Source: JAXDJJ01 sp034665745 (GTDB lineage: Bacteria > Actinomycetota > CADDZG01 > WHSQ01). From it: a DNA stretch of 41,337 bases. Below the pieces are notes generated by a model. The model was not told the DNA's origin and made no database searches. It saw only the letters and a program-made list of their open reading frames with translations. Shown here piece by piece: positions 32,146 to 39,676 of the stretch. The position numbers were made by a program, and so were the translations under genes. The number at the start of each line of letters is the position of its first letter. The stretch's first letter is position 1. The DNA lies in contig JAXDJJ010000039.1 of assembly GCA_034665745.1 (NCBI GenBank), positions 1-41,337 of the forward strand, read 5' to 3'.

Positions 32146-32775
32146 CTAATGTCCGGTGAGGTTGAGGATCACGTTGCGCAGGCCTTCGATCAGAGGGTCG
32201 ATGAACCTCAGTCCGCCGAAGAACACCAGGGCCAAGAGGATGATGAAGCCGTACTTGTCGAGGAAGTAGATGATGTTCTGACGCTTGGGTGGCAGGAAGA
32301 TCGTCAAGAGTCGAGAGCCGTCCAGGGGTGGCAATGGGAGCAGATTGAACACCGCCAGGATCACGTTCAACGAGAAGAAGATGTAGAGGAAGCGGAACAG
32401 GACGCCGTTCGTCTCGATGGGCAGCAGTGAGGCGGCGAGGGCGCTCAGAGTGGCCAGAGCGACGTTCATCAGAGGGCCTGCGAGAGCGACTATGGCCGCC
32501 CCGAAACGCTTGGATGACAAGGCCGCGGGCCTGAACTCCACGGGCTTTCCCCATCCGAACCCGACCAGGAAGATCATGATCGTGCCAAGCGGGTCGAGGT
32601 GTTTGGCAGGGTTCAGGGTCAAGCGCCCGAACGCCCGGGGCATCCGGTCCCCCTGGAGGTCTGCAGCCAACGCGTGGGCGTACTCGTGTAGTGCCAGAGC
32701 CTCGATCAGACCCAGCGCTAGCAGGACGAAGGTCAGGGGATCGGTCCTCAGCAGGTCGAGGAGAGGAGACGACAT
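32146..32775 (-). CDS. Site-2 protease-family membrane metalloprotease
   Basis: The product is 209 aa with about five or six membrane helices. The zinc motif HEYAH (HExxH) is at residues 30-34 within a helix, and the second conserved motif FNLLPLPPLDGSRLL (N-x-x-P-x-x-P-L-D-G) supplies the third ligand Asp. It is a short, PDZ-less member of the M50/S2P family, of the sort often encoded near trpS and scpA in actinobacteria. Such enzymes cleave membrane proteins within the bilayer; the substrate is unknown. It is divergent from trpS, with a 141-base intergenic region, and convergent with parA-RHH across the gap. Confidence 0.92.
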   Translation of the reverse strand: MSSPLLDLLRTDPLTFVLLALGLIEALALHEYAHALAADLQGDRMPRAFGRLTLNPAKHLDPLGTIMIFLVGFGWGKPVEFRPAALSSKRFGAAIVALAGPLMNVALATLSALAASLLPIETNGVLFRFLYIFFSLNVILAVFNLLPLPPLDGSRLLTIFLPPKRQNIIYFLDKYGFIILLALVFFGGLRFIDPLIEGLRNVILNLTGH

Positions 32776-32916
32776 CTACCACCCCAACCCGGGGGTGAGA
32801 GAGACGGGGTGGGTGGCCATCGGCCGGTATTGTAGGGGTCGCAGAGCGGGCTGACGTGAGCCCATCCGGGCCACGCCCGGCGACATCTCGGACGGAGGCT
32901 AACCCTGAACCAAAGC

Positions 32917-33921
32917 TTGAGTGACGCTGGGCGGCACCGCGTGTTCAGTGGGATCCAGCCCACCGGTGAACTCCACCTCGGCAACTACCTGGGAGCCATT
33001 CGCAACTGGGTGACGATGCAGCACGAGCACGAGGCATTCATCTGCGTCGTGAACCTGCACGCGATGACGCTGCCGTGGGATGCGAGCACGCTCGAGGCCC
33101 AAACCCTCAAGACGGGGGCGAGCCTTATGGCGTGCGGCATCGATCCCGCCGCCGCCGTCCTGTTCGTCCAGTCGGATGTCCCGCAGCACAACGAGCTCGC
33201 GTGGGTGTTCAACTGCATCGCCCGGATGGGCGAGTTGCGCAGGATGATCCAGTTCAAGGAGAAGTCCAAGGGCGAAACGGAATCTGTTGGGGTGGGCTTG
33301 TTCACCTATCCGGTGCTCCAGGCGGCCGACGTCCTCCTGTACCAGGCTCACGGGGTTCCTGTGGGGGAGGACCAGCGCCAGCACGTCGAGCTGATGCGGG
33401 ACATCGGAGGCCGCTTCAACCAGATGTTCGGCGACACCTTCGTCCTCCCAGAGGCATTCATCCCGAAGCAGGGGGCGCGGATCATGTCCCTGGACGACCC
33501 CACCCAGAAGATGAGCAAGTCCGCGGGGCGGCCGAGCTCGAGTATCCAGTTGACCGACCCCCGGGATGCCATCGTCAAGAAGATCAAGTCCGCCGTGACC
33601 GATTCCGGCCGGGAGGTCGTTGCGGACCCCGACAAGCCGGCCCTCACGAACCTCCTCGGGATCTATTCCCTGGTCACCGATTCCTCCGTCGCCGACCTCC
33701 AGGCCCGGTTCGAGGGGAAGGGCTACGGGGACTTCAAAGCGGCCATGGCCGAGGCCGTCGCCGATGCCCTCGAGCCGATCCGAACCCGTTACGAGGAACT
33801 GATAGCAGATCCTGCCGAGATGACGAGGGTGCTGGCTGCTGGCGCCGAGCGCGCCGAGGCGATCGCCGAACCGACCATGGCCCGCGTAAGGGCCTGTACG
33901 GGACTCGGTCGTAGGCGCTGA
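32917..33921 (+). CDS. trpS: Tryptophanyl-tRNA synthetase
   Basis: The product is 334 aa, standard for bacterial TrpS. The class I signature appears as GIQPTGELHLGNYLGAIRNW (HIGH-like HLGN, residues ~12-31) and KMSKS in DDPTQKMSKSAGRP. It charges tRNA-Trp. The start is TTG at 32917 (MSDAGRHRVFSGIQPTG); a GTG at 32941 is an alternative. GGAGG at 32894-32898 is too far upstream to help either. The intergenic region before it holds a C/G-rich inverted repeat near 32781-32799 but no recognisable T-box. No array overlaps this gene. Confidence 0.96.
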   Translation: MSDAGRHRVFSGIQPTGELHLGNYLGAIRNWVTMQHEHEAFICVVNLHAMTLPWDASTLEAQTLKTGASLMACGIDPAAAVLFVQSDVPQHNELAWVFNCIARMGELRRMIQFKEKSKGETESVGVGLFTYPVLQAADVLLYQAHGVPVGEDQRQHVELMRDIGGRFNQMFGDTFVLPEAFIPKQGARIMSLDDPTQKMSKSAGRPSSSIQLTDPRDAIVKKIKSAVTDSGREVVADPDKPALTNLLGIYSLVTDSSVADLQARFEGKGYGDFKAAMAEAVADALEPIRTRYEELIADPAEMTRVLAAGAERAEAIAEPTMARVRACTGLGRRR

Positions 33922-33977
33922 AAACCCGTGCCTAGTAAGCACCTGCGGATAGTCTGACGAGGTCCAACCAAGGCGTG

Positions 33978-34001
33978 TAGATAAGTCGACAAGTCGACAA
34001 G
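33978..34001 (+). repeat. 8-bp box array 6, over the scpA translation start region
   Basis: Units: TAGATAAG (33978), TCGACAAG (33986), TCGACAAG (33994), the two cleanest adjacent copies in the window. The last box overlaps the scpA ribosome-binding site AAGGAG (33999-34004), and the first could overlap a -10 (GTAGAT or TAGATA, 17-18 bases after CTGACG at 33954). Binding here should repress scpA. Confidence 0.82.
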
Positions 34002-34009
34002 GAGTCGGT

Positions 34010-34828
34010 GTGGCGTACGAGGTGAAGCTGGAGGTGTTCGAGGGACCGCTCGACCTCTTGCTGCACCTGATCACCCGTCAGCGGGTCGACATCTACGACG
34101 TTTCCCTGTCTTCGATCACCGAGGAATATCTCGCCGTGATGGAGGCGATGGGGGACCTCGATCTCGAAACCGCGACCGCGTTCCTCGTCGTTGCCGCGAC
34201 CCTATTGGAGCTCAAGTCGGCACGATTGCTTCCGCGGTCTGCCGATGACGAGGCGAACTCCAAGCTCCTCGAGGAGCGAGATCTATTGCTCGCACGTCTC
34301 GTCGAGTGCGCCACGTTCCGAGATGCAGGAGCCTGGATCGCAGCGGCGCTGCTGACTGGGGATTCGTTCCACGGTCGCGAGGTCTCGCTCGAGGATCGTT
34401 TCGTCGATCTGGCCCCGGATCTCCTGGCCAGGGTCAAACTGGCCCACCTGGGCCGCGCTGCAGCGCTCGTGTTCGCGCCTAAGCCGGTCATCGAGCTGGA
34501 CACCTCGCACGTCAGCCCGATCCGTGCCTCGGTCAAGGATGCGATCGGTGAGATCGCCGCAACCCTCGAGCAGCACCAGAGCCTTTCGTTCGAAGCGCTG
34601 TGCAGCGGCCAGACGGAACGTATCGAGGTCGTCGTCCGTTTCCTCGCCCTGCTCGAGTTGTTCAAGGCCGGCGCCATCGAGCTCGGGCAAGCGGCTCGGT
34701 TCGGTGACATCACCGCGGTCTGGACGGGAGAGGTCGATGCCATGGAGGTCCTGGCGGACGCCGAGGAATACACGGTCGTGGAAGCCGCTCTGCCGGTCCA
34801 TGGCGAACCGGGAGGGGGAGCGGCATGA
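34010..34828 (+). CDS. scpA: Segregation and condensation protein A
   Basis: The product is 272 aa. The kleisin N-terminus is unmistakable: VKLEVFEGPLDLLLHLITRQRVDIYDVSLSSITEEYL, followed by ETATAFLVVAATLLELKSARLLP (residues ~50-72). The C-terminal winged helix is near SFEALCSGQTERIEVVVRFLALLELFKAGAIEL. ScpA bridges the SMC heads in the bacterial condensin. The start is GTG with AAGGAG six bases upstream, embedded in box array 6. It overlaps scpB by 4 bases. Confidence 0.96.
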   Translation: MAYEVKLEVFEGPLDLLLHLITRQRVDIYDVSLSSITEEYLAVMEAMGDLDLETATAFLVVAATLLELKSARLLPRSADDEANSKLLEERDLLLARLVECATFRDAGAWIAAALLTGDSFHGREVSLEDRFVDLAPDLLARVKLAHLGRAAALVFAPKPVIELDTSHVSPIRASVKDAIGEIAATLEQHQSLSFEALCSGQTERIEVVVRFLALLELFKAGAIELGQAARFGDITAVWTGEVDAMEVLADAEEYTVVEAALPVHGEPGGGAA

Positions 34829-35382
34829 ACGAGCGCAAGATCATCGAATCGATCCTGTTGTTGGCGGACGAGCCCGTACCGACGAGTCTGCTCGGGGAAG
34901 TCCTCGAAGTCCCTAAGGCGTCGGTTCAGCAGATCCTCAGTGACCTCGCCCAGGTATTCGAGGCTGAGGACCGAGGTTTCGTGTTGCGGGAGACGGCCGG
35001 CGGATGGCGCCTCTACACGCATCCCGATTGCGACCCGTGGCTCGAGCGTTTCGTCACGAGTCACCGCAACACCCGGCTTACCGGAGCCGCCCTCGAGGTG
35101 CTGGCGATCGTTGCGTACCGTCAACCCATCTCCCGTGCGCAGATCGGTGAGATCCGAGGGGTCGACTCCGACGGGGTTGTGAAGACCTTGGAGCAGCGCG
35201 GCCTCTTGGTCGAGTCGGGCCGTGACCCCGGACCCGGGACCCCGGTCATGTTCACGGTGAGCCCAGAGTTCCTCGAGCGCATGGGCCTGAGATCGACCGA
35301 CGAACTACCCCCCCTAGCGGAGTTCATGCCCGACGCGGAAGCCGTCGAGGACATGGAGGCCAAGCTCTCTCCGAACGCTTGA
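34825..35382 (+). CDS. scpB: Segregation and condensation protein B
   Basis: The product is 185 aa with two winged-helix domains: ERKIIESILLLADEPVPTSLLGEVLEVPKASVQQILSDL and LTGAALEVLAIVAYRQPISRAQIGEIRGVDSDGVVKTLEQRGL, the latter with the family's AYRQPI and IRGV motifs. ScpB dimers bind ScpA in the SMC-ScpAB condensin. It overlaps scpA and rluB by four bases each, so the three are co-translated. Confidence 0.96.
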   Translation: MNERKIIESILLLADEPVPTSLLGEVLEVPKASVQQILSDLAQVFEAEDRGFVLRETAGGWRLYTHPDCDPWLERFVTSHRNTRLTGAALEVLAIVAYRQPISRAQIGEIRGVDSDGVVKTLEQRGLLVESGRDPGPGTPVMFTVSPEFLERMGLRSTDELPPLAEFMPDAEAVEDMEAKLSPNA

Positions 35383-36116
35383 GTCGCGTGCCGGACGAGG
35401 AGCCGCAGCGGATCCAGAAAGTGCTCGCCCACGCGGGGGTGGCATCGCGGCGCGCGGTCGAGGAGATGATCGAGCAGGGACGCGTGCGGGTCAACGGAAC
35501 CAAGGCCCGGCTAGGGCAGCGGATCGACCCTGCTAAGGATGTAGTTGAGGTTAATGGTTCACAGGTCCCGCTCCAGCACGACCTCCGTTACCTGTTGCTC
35601 AACAAGCCGGTCGGGGTAGTGACCACTGCCGACGATCCAGAGGGCAGGGAAACCGTGCTGGATCTCATCGAATCGGACGAGCGCCTGTGGCCCGTAGGCC
35701 GGCTCGACATCGAGACCGAGGGCGCAGTCCTGCTTACGAACGATGGTGAGCTGACCCACCGCCTGACCCACCCCAGCTTCGAGGTCCCGAAGACCTACCT
35801 CGCGGAGGTACGGGGCTCGGCAGGCAACAAGGTGATCAAGGCATTGCTGGGAGGCGTCGAGCTCGACGACGGACCCGCACGAGCGAAGTCCGCCCGGATC
35901 GTCGAGAGCGCCAGGGGTGACACGCTGCTCGAGCTCGTGCTGACCGAGGGCCGCAACCGGGAGATTCGCAGGATGCTGGACGCTCTCGGCTTCACCGTTG
36001 TCGGACTCGTGAGGGTTGCGATCGGCCCCCTTAGGCTGGGCCGGTTGAAGGCCGGGACGTACCGCAAGTTGGTCCCGGCAGAGGTCATGGCCCTCTATCG
36101 CGCCGCAGGCATGTGA
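35379..36116 (+). CDS. rluB: 23S rRNA pseudouridine synthase RluB-type
   Basis: The product is 245 aa. It has an N-terminal S4 domain (RIQKVLAHAGVASRRAVEEMIEQGRVRVNG) and an RsuA/RluB/E/F catalytic domain with LLLNKPVGVVTTADDPEGRETVLDLI, VGRLDIETEGAVLLTNDGELTHRLTHPS (catalytic Asp in GRLD) and EGRNREIRRMLDALG. It isomerises a uridine in 23S rRNA. The start is TTG overlapping scpB, or GTG at 35388. The scpA-scpB-rluB order is widely conserved. Confidence 0.94.
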   Translation: MSRVPDEEPQRIQKVLAHAGVASRRAVEEMIEQGRVRVNGTKARLGQRIDPAKDVVEVNGSQVPLQHDLRYLLLNKPVGVVTTADDPEGRETVLDLIESDERLWPVGRLDIETEGAVLLTNDGELTHRLTHPSFEVPKTYLAEVRGSAGNKVIKALLGGVELDDGPARAKSARIVESARGDTLLELVLTEGRNREIRRMLDALGFTVVGLVRVAIGPLRLGRLKAGTYRKLVPAEVMALYRAAGM

Positions 36117-36118
36117 TG

Positions 36119-36142
36119 TCGCTTTATCGACTAATCGACTCT
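36119..36142 (+). repeat. 8-bp box array 7, directly after rluB
   Basis: Units: TCGCTTTA (36119), TCGACTAA (36127), TCGACTCT (36135). It begins two bases after the rluB stop and lies 48 bases ahead of the aroH start, in the short spacer between them. Confidence 0.68.
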
Positions 36143-36184
36143 CCGCATGACGCGAAGGAGCAGGTCACAGGTTCGGAAGGTTAG

Positions 36185-36224
36185 GGGATATGTCGACAAA
36201 GCCACAAGGGGATAAGTCGCTTCG
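36185..36224 (+). repeat. 8-bp box array 8, across the aroH start codon
   Basis: Units: GGGATATG (36185), TCGACAAA (36193), GCCACAAG (36201), GGGATAAG (36209), TCGCTTCG (36217). The aroH ATG is at 36190, so the array encodes the N-terminal MSTKPQGDKSLR, an extension beyond the conserved enzyme core. Confidence 0.7.
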
Positions 36225-36576
36225 GGCGCTGAGAGGCGCAACCACAGCGACGTCCAACACCGCACCCGCGATAGCCGAAGCCACTGCGGAGCTACTGCGC
36301 GCGATGCTGGCTCGCAACGACGTCGCGATCGACGACCTCGTGAGCCTCATCTTCACGACCACCGCCGACCTCAATGCAGAGTTCCCGGCTGCCGCCGCGC
36401 GGGGGATCGGGATAGCTCACGTACCCCTTCTATGCGCTCAGGAGATCGCCGTTCCCGGTGATGTGCCCCGGTGCATCAGGGTGCTCATGCACCTCTACAG
36501 TGCGCATGACTACGCTAGCCTCCGCCACGTCTATCTGGGTGAGGCAAGGCAGCTCCGCACCGATCTTCCCGAGTAA
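36190..36576 (+). CDS. aroH: Chorismate mutase, AroH type
   Basis: The product is 128 aa. The trimeric AroH fold is shown by LRALRGATTATSNT (catalytic Arg15, equal to Arg7 of the Bacillus enzyme), PLLCAQEIAVPGDVPRCIRVLMH (Cys82, Glu85, Arg94/97) and HVYLGEA (Tyr115). It converts chorismate to prephenate, the branch to Tyr and Phe. It precedes tyrA by 29 bases, and the pair makes the route chorismate-prephenate-hydroxyphenylpyruvate. About eight extra N-terminal residues come from box array 8. Confidence 0.93.
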   Translation: MSTKPQGDKSLRALRGATTATSNTAPAIAEATAELLRAMLARNDVAIDDLVSLIFTTTADLNAEFPAAAARGIGIAHVPLLCAQEIAVPGDVPRCIRVLMHLYSAHDYASLRHVYLGEARQLRTDLPE

Positions 36577-36605
36577 GACCCAAAGCCTCAAGGAGACCTT
36601 TAACC

Positions 36606-37706
36606 ATGCGTCGTATCGCCGTGCTCGGAACCGGCCTGATCGGGGGCTCGATAGGCCTCGGACTGTGTCGCGCTCTCCCCGGGCTCGACGTAGCCGGTTA
36701 CGACCGCGACCCGTCTGCCAGCGACCGTGCGGTCGCCCGGGGAGCAGTGACCCGGGCAGAGACCGATGCTGGACAAGCGGTGGCCGGTGCGGACCTGGTC
36801 GTGATGGCCGTGCCTCTGGGTGAATTCGAGGCTCTCTTGGGAGCGATCCACCCGTTCGTCTCCCCCGACGCAACCGTCACCGACGTAGCCAGCGCGAAAA
36901 CCGCGGTGGTTGCCGCGGGCGAGGGCGTCCTGGGCTCTCGCTTCGTCGGGGGACACCCGATGGCTGGATCGGAACGTCACGGGATCGATGCTGCGGATCC
37001 AGACCTCTTCGTCGATGCGTCGTGGATATTGACGCCGACCGCGACGACATCGTCGGCCGCATACGCATCCGCCAGCGAGCTCGCCACGACCCTGGGGGCG
37101 CGGGTCGTAGGGGTTGGCCCGGACGAACACGATGCTCTCGTCGCCCGCTTGAGCCATGTTCCCCAGCTGACCGCCAGCGCTCTGGTCGCCGCCGCTGCGG
37201 GAGCAGGAGACGAGGAAGCTCTACTGGGCCTGGCGGGTGGGGGCTTCCGAGATGTCACGCGTATCGCAGCCAGCGACCCGGAGCTATGGATCTCGATCCT
37301 CCGCACGAATCGAACCGCGGTCCTAGGGTCGCTCGAGCATCTGGGCCGAGCGCTCGATGACGCGGCGGTCATGATCGAAGATGAACGGTGGAACGACCTA
37401 CGCGACTGGCTTACCAAGGCCCGTAGGGCACGGCTCGAGCTGTTCGCCAAACCCGTCACGACCGGTGAGCCGGTGGCGCTGTCGATCATGGTTCCCGACC
37501 GACCGGGGGTCCTTGCCGAGGTGACGACGGCCGCGGGCAAGCTAGGGGCCAACATCGAAGACCTCAGGATCGTGCACTCCACGGAGGGCGGCCGGGGCCG
37601 TCTCGAGCTCGTAGTTGCCGGACGCACAGCGGCAGATGACCTGGCGCTGGCGCTCGAAGCCTTGGGCTACCACGTGGATCGACCCGATATCAACTTCTCG
37701 ACTTAG
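36606..37706 (+). CDS. tyrA: Prephenate dehydrogenase with ACT domain
   Basis: The product is 366 aa. The NAD-binding motif GTGLIGGS is at residues 8-15; GGHPMAGSERHG (catalytic His) and SHVPQLTASAL belong to the helical dehydrogenase part. The C-terminal ~75 residues are an ACT domain (ALSIMVPDRPGVLAEVTTAAGKLGANIEDLRI), suggesting feedback control by tyrosine. The ATG has AAGGAG 11 bases upstream. The 3' end runs into box array 9, whose first unit covers the stop codon. Confidence 0.95.
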   Translation: MRRIAVLGTGLIGGSIGLGLCRALPGLDVAGYDRDPSASDRAVARGAVTRAETDAGQAVAGADLVVMAVPLGEFEALLGAIHPFVSPDATVTDVASAKTAVVAAGEGVLGSRFVGGHPMAGSERHGIDAADPDLFVDASWILTPTATTSSAAYASASELATTLGARVVGVGPDEHDALVARLSHVPQLTASALVAAAAGAGDEEALLGLAGGGFRDVTRIAASDPELWISILRTNRTAVLGSLEHLGRALDDAAVMIEDERWNDLRDWLTKARRARLELFAKPVTTGEPVALSIMVPDRPGVLAEVTTAAGKLGANIEDLRIVHSTEGGRGRLELVVAGRTAADDLALALEALGYHVDRPDINFST

Positions 37707-37729
37707 AGATTTGTAGATAAATCGATGAC
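37698..37729 (+). repeat. 8-bp box array 9, tyrA stop to aroA start
   Basis: Units: TCGACTTA (37698), GAGATTTG (37706), TAGATAAA (37714), TCGATGAC (37722). The tyrA stop (37704-37706) and the aroA ATG (37725-37727) both fall inside. TAGATA (37714-37719) could be a -10 for a leaderless aroA mRNA, in which case the array overlaps the promoter. Confidence 0.7.
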
Positions 37730-39020
37730 TCCGATCAGGAACCGAAGGACACGCCCGTTGACCGGGCACGTACGCGTGCCGGGGGACAAGTCCATCTCTC
37801 ACCGAGCGGTGATGTTCAGCGCGATGGGAGATGGACGCTCGACGATCCGGGGGCTCAATCCTGGCGACGACGTATCCCGAAGCGCACGGGCTGTGACCCA
37901 GCTCGGCGCCCATGTCGGTGACATCGATAGCTCTGTAGTACAGGTTGAGGGTTGGGGGTCGGCGCCGCATGAGCCGGCCGAGATCATCGACGCGGGGAAC
38001 TCTGGCACCACCGCGCGGGTCCTCATGGGTCTAGTGGCCGGCCTCCCCGGGACCGCCGTGATCACCGGTGACGACTCTCTCCGGAACCGTCCGATGCTGA
38101 GGGTCGTCGCACCCCTGCGGTCTATGGGAGCAACGATCGATGGCCGAGAGCACGGGGACAGGCTCCCGGTATCGATAAGGGGTGGAGCCCTCGAGGGACG
38201 AGAGCACACCCTGACGATCGCGTCGGCGCAAGTGAAAACGGCGGTGCTTCTCGCCGGACTATCCGCGCACGGCAGAACCGTAGTCACGGAGCCGGTAACG
38301 AGTCGGGACCACACCGAGAGGATGCTGCGCGCTGCAGGTGTCACCGTGGAGTCTTCGGGAACCACGGTCGCGGTCCAAGGCGGTCAACGACCGACACTGA
38401 TGGAATGGCACGTGCCGGGAGATATCTCGAGCGCGATGTATCTCGTAGTCGCGGCCACGCTACGGAGCGGGTCGACCCTTGCCATCGAAGGAGTGGGCCT
38501 GAACCCAACCAGAACCGGTGCGTTGCGGGTCCTCGAAGCCATGGGAGCGAGCATCACGACCGATGCCGTCGACGAGGTTTGCGGAGAGCCCAAAGGTGAC
38601 CTCGTCATCGCGTCCGCCGAGCTTCATGGCACAGACGTCCCGAGCGAGTCGATCCCTTCATTGATCGATGAGATTCCCGTGTTGGCTCTCGCCGCTTCTC
38701 AGGCTGATGGCGATACAACGTTCCACGGAGTGGGGGAGTTGAGGGCCAAGGAATCGAACCGTCTCGACGCGATCGTCGATGGCTTGCGCAAGCTCGGCGG
38801 GGATGCGGAAGCGGCTGGAGACGACCTCATCGTCAGGGGTCCCACCCCTCTTGTCGGAGGCGAGGTCGCGTCCGGAGGGGACCACCGCATGGCGATGACG
38901 TTCGCCGTCGCCGGAATCATCTCCGACGCCCCGATCCGCATCCACGGGTGGAGTTGTGTAGAGACATCGTTCCCCACCTTCCTCGACGTCATGGGTGAAG
39001 CTCAAGGCGGTGCGAGGTGA
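37725..39020 (+). CDS. aroA: 5-enolpyruvylshikimate-3-phosphate synthase
   Basis: The product is 431 aa. It joins shikimate-3-phosphate and PEP to EPSP, the sixth shikimate step. Motifs: GHVRVPGDKSISHRAVMFSAMG (PGDKSxxHR near residues 18-26), DAGNSGTTARVLMGLVAG, PVTSRDHTERMLRAAG, LIDEIPVLALAA and the late GDHRMAMTFAVAG. The Gly at DAGNSGTT position is followed by Thr, as in common bacterial enzymes. No Shine-Dalgarno sequence precedes the ATG; the upstream bases belong to box array 9. It overlaps cmk by four bases. Confidence 0.96.
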   Translation: MTPIRNRRTRPLTGHVRVPGDKSISHRAVMFSAMGDGRSTIRGLNPGDDVSRSARAVTQLGAHVGDIDSSVVQVEGWGSAPHEPAEIIDAGNSGTTARVLMGLVAGLPGTAVITGDDSLRNRPMLRVVAPLRSMGATIDGREHGDRLPVSIRGGALEGREHTLTIASAQVKTAVLLAGLSAHGRTVVTEPVTSRDHTERMLRAAGVTVESSGTTVAVQGGQRPTLMEWHVPGDISSAMYLVVAATLRSGSTLAIEGVGLNPTRTGALRVLEAMGASITTDAVDEVCGEPKGDLVIASAELHGTDVPSESIPSLIDEIPVLALAASQADGDTTFHGVGELRAKESNRLDAIVDGLRKLGGDAEAAGDDLIVRGPTPLVGGEVASGGDHRMAMTFAVAGIISDAPIRIHGWSCVETSFPTFLDVMGEAQGGAR

Positions 39021-39676
39021 TAGTCGCTATCGATGGGCCGGCCGGAGCCGGTAAGAGCTCGGCAGCCCGACAGGTAGCGAACGCTCTTGGATTCGCACAC
39101 CTGGACACGGGAGCGATGTATCGCGCGCTCACTCTGGCCGCCCTGGAAGACGGTCTGGACATCGCCGATATCGACGCCTTGAACGGGTTCGTCGCTTCGA
39201 TGGATGTCTCGCTCGACGACAACTCTGTGACCGTTGGTGACCGTGATGTCACCTCCAGATTGCGCTCTTCGAAGGTCACCGAGGCCGTCGCGCGGATCGC
39301 TGCGGACCCCGCGGTGCGCGCTGCCCTCGTACCCCTGCAGCAACGACTCGCACGACAGCGCGACATCGTCGTCGAAGGGCGCGACATCGGAACCGTCGTG
39401 TTTCCGGACGCCGACGTGAAGGTGTACCTGACTGCATCGCCTGCCCAGCGCGCTCTCAGGCGCACCCTTCAACTTGGTCTGCCCCAGGACGATGCGACAG
39501 TCGAGGCCCTTGAAGCCGAGATCCATTCGCGCGATCAAACGGACGCCACGAGAGATATCTCGCCCTTGCAGCAAGCTGTGGGGGCGCATCGGATCGACTC
39601 GTCGGAGATGAGCCTCGATGATGTCGTCGCGGCGGTGGTCGCGCTGGTCCATGCGGCTCGAGGGGAGTCTCCATGA
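39017..39676 (+). CDS. cmk: Cytidylate kinase
   Basis: The product is 219 aa. P-loop GPAGAGKSS at residues 7-15, then AFAHLDTGAMYRALTLAAL-type NMP-binding start, DVTSRLRSSKVTEAVARIA, VVEGRDIGTVVFPDADVKVYLTA and the lid Arg region. It phosphorylates CMP and dCMP. The start is GTG giving MIVAIDGPAGAG. It overlaps aroA and der by four bases each, a common arrangement. Confidence 0.95.
   Translation: MIVAIDGPAGAGKSSAARQVANALGFAHLDTGAMYRALTLAALEDGLDIADIDALNGFVASMDVSLDDNSVTVGDRDVTSRLRSSKVTEAVARIAADPAVRAALVPLQQRLARQRDIVVEGRDIGTVVFPDADVKVYLTASPAQRALRRTLQLGLPQDDATVEALEAEIHSRDQTDATRDISPLQQAVGAHRIDSSEMSLDDVVAAVVALVHAARGESP

Noticed and set aside
28700..32150. dif site for XerD or canonical ParB parS site
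   Set aside because: No 28-bp dif-like arm pair and no TGTTTCACGTGAAACA-like sequence was found; the GTCGAC-centred boxes match neither.
32776..32916. T-box or tryptophan riboswitch ahead of trpS
   Set aside because: No T-box sequence, specifier loop or antiterminator could be recognised in the 141 bases.
29863..37729. CRISPR array
   Set aside because: Units are 8 bp and contiguous with no unique spacers, and there are no cas genes.
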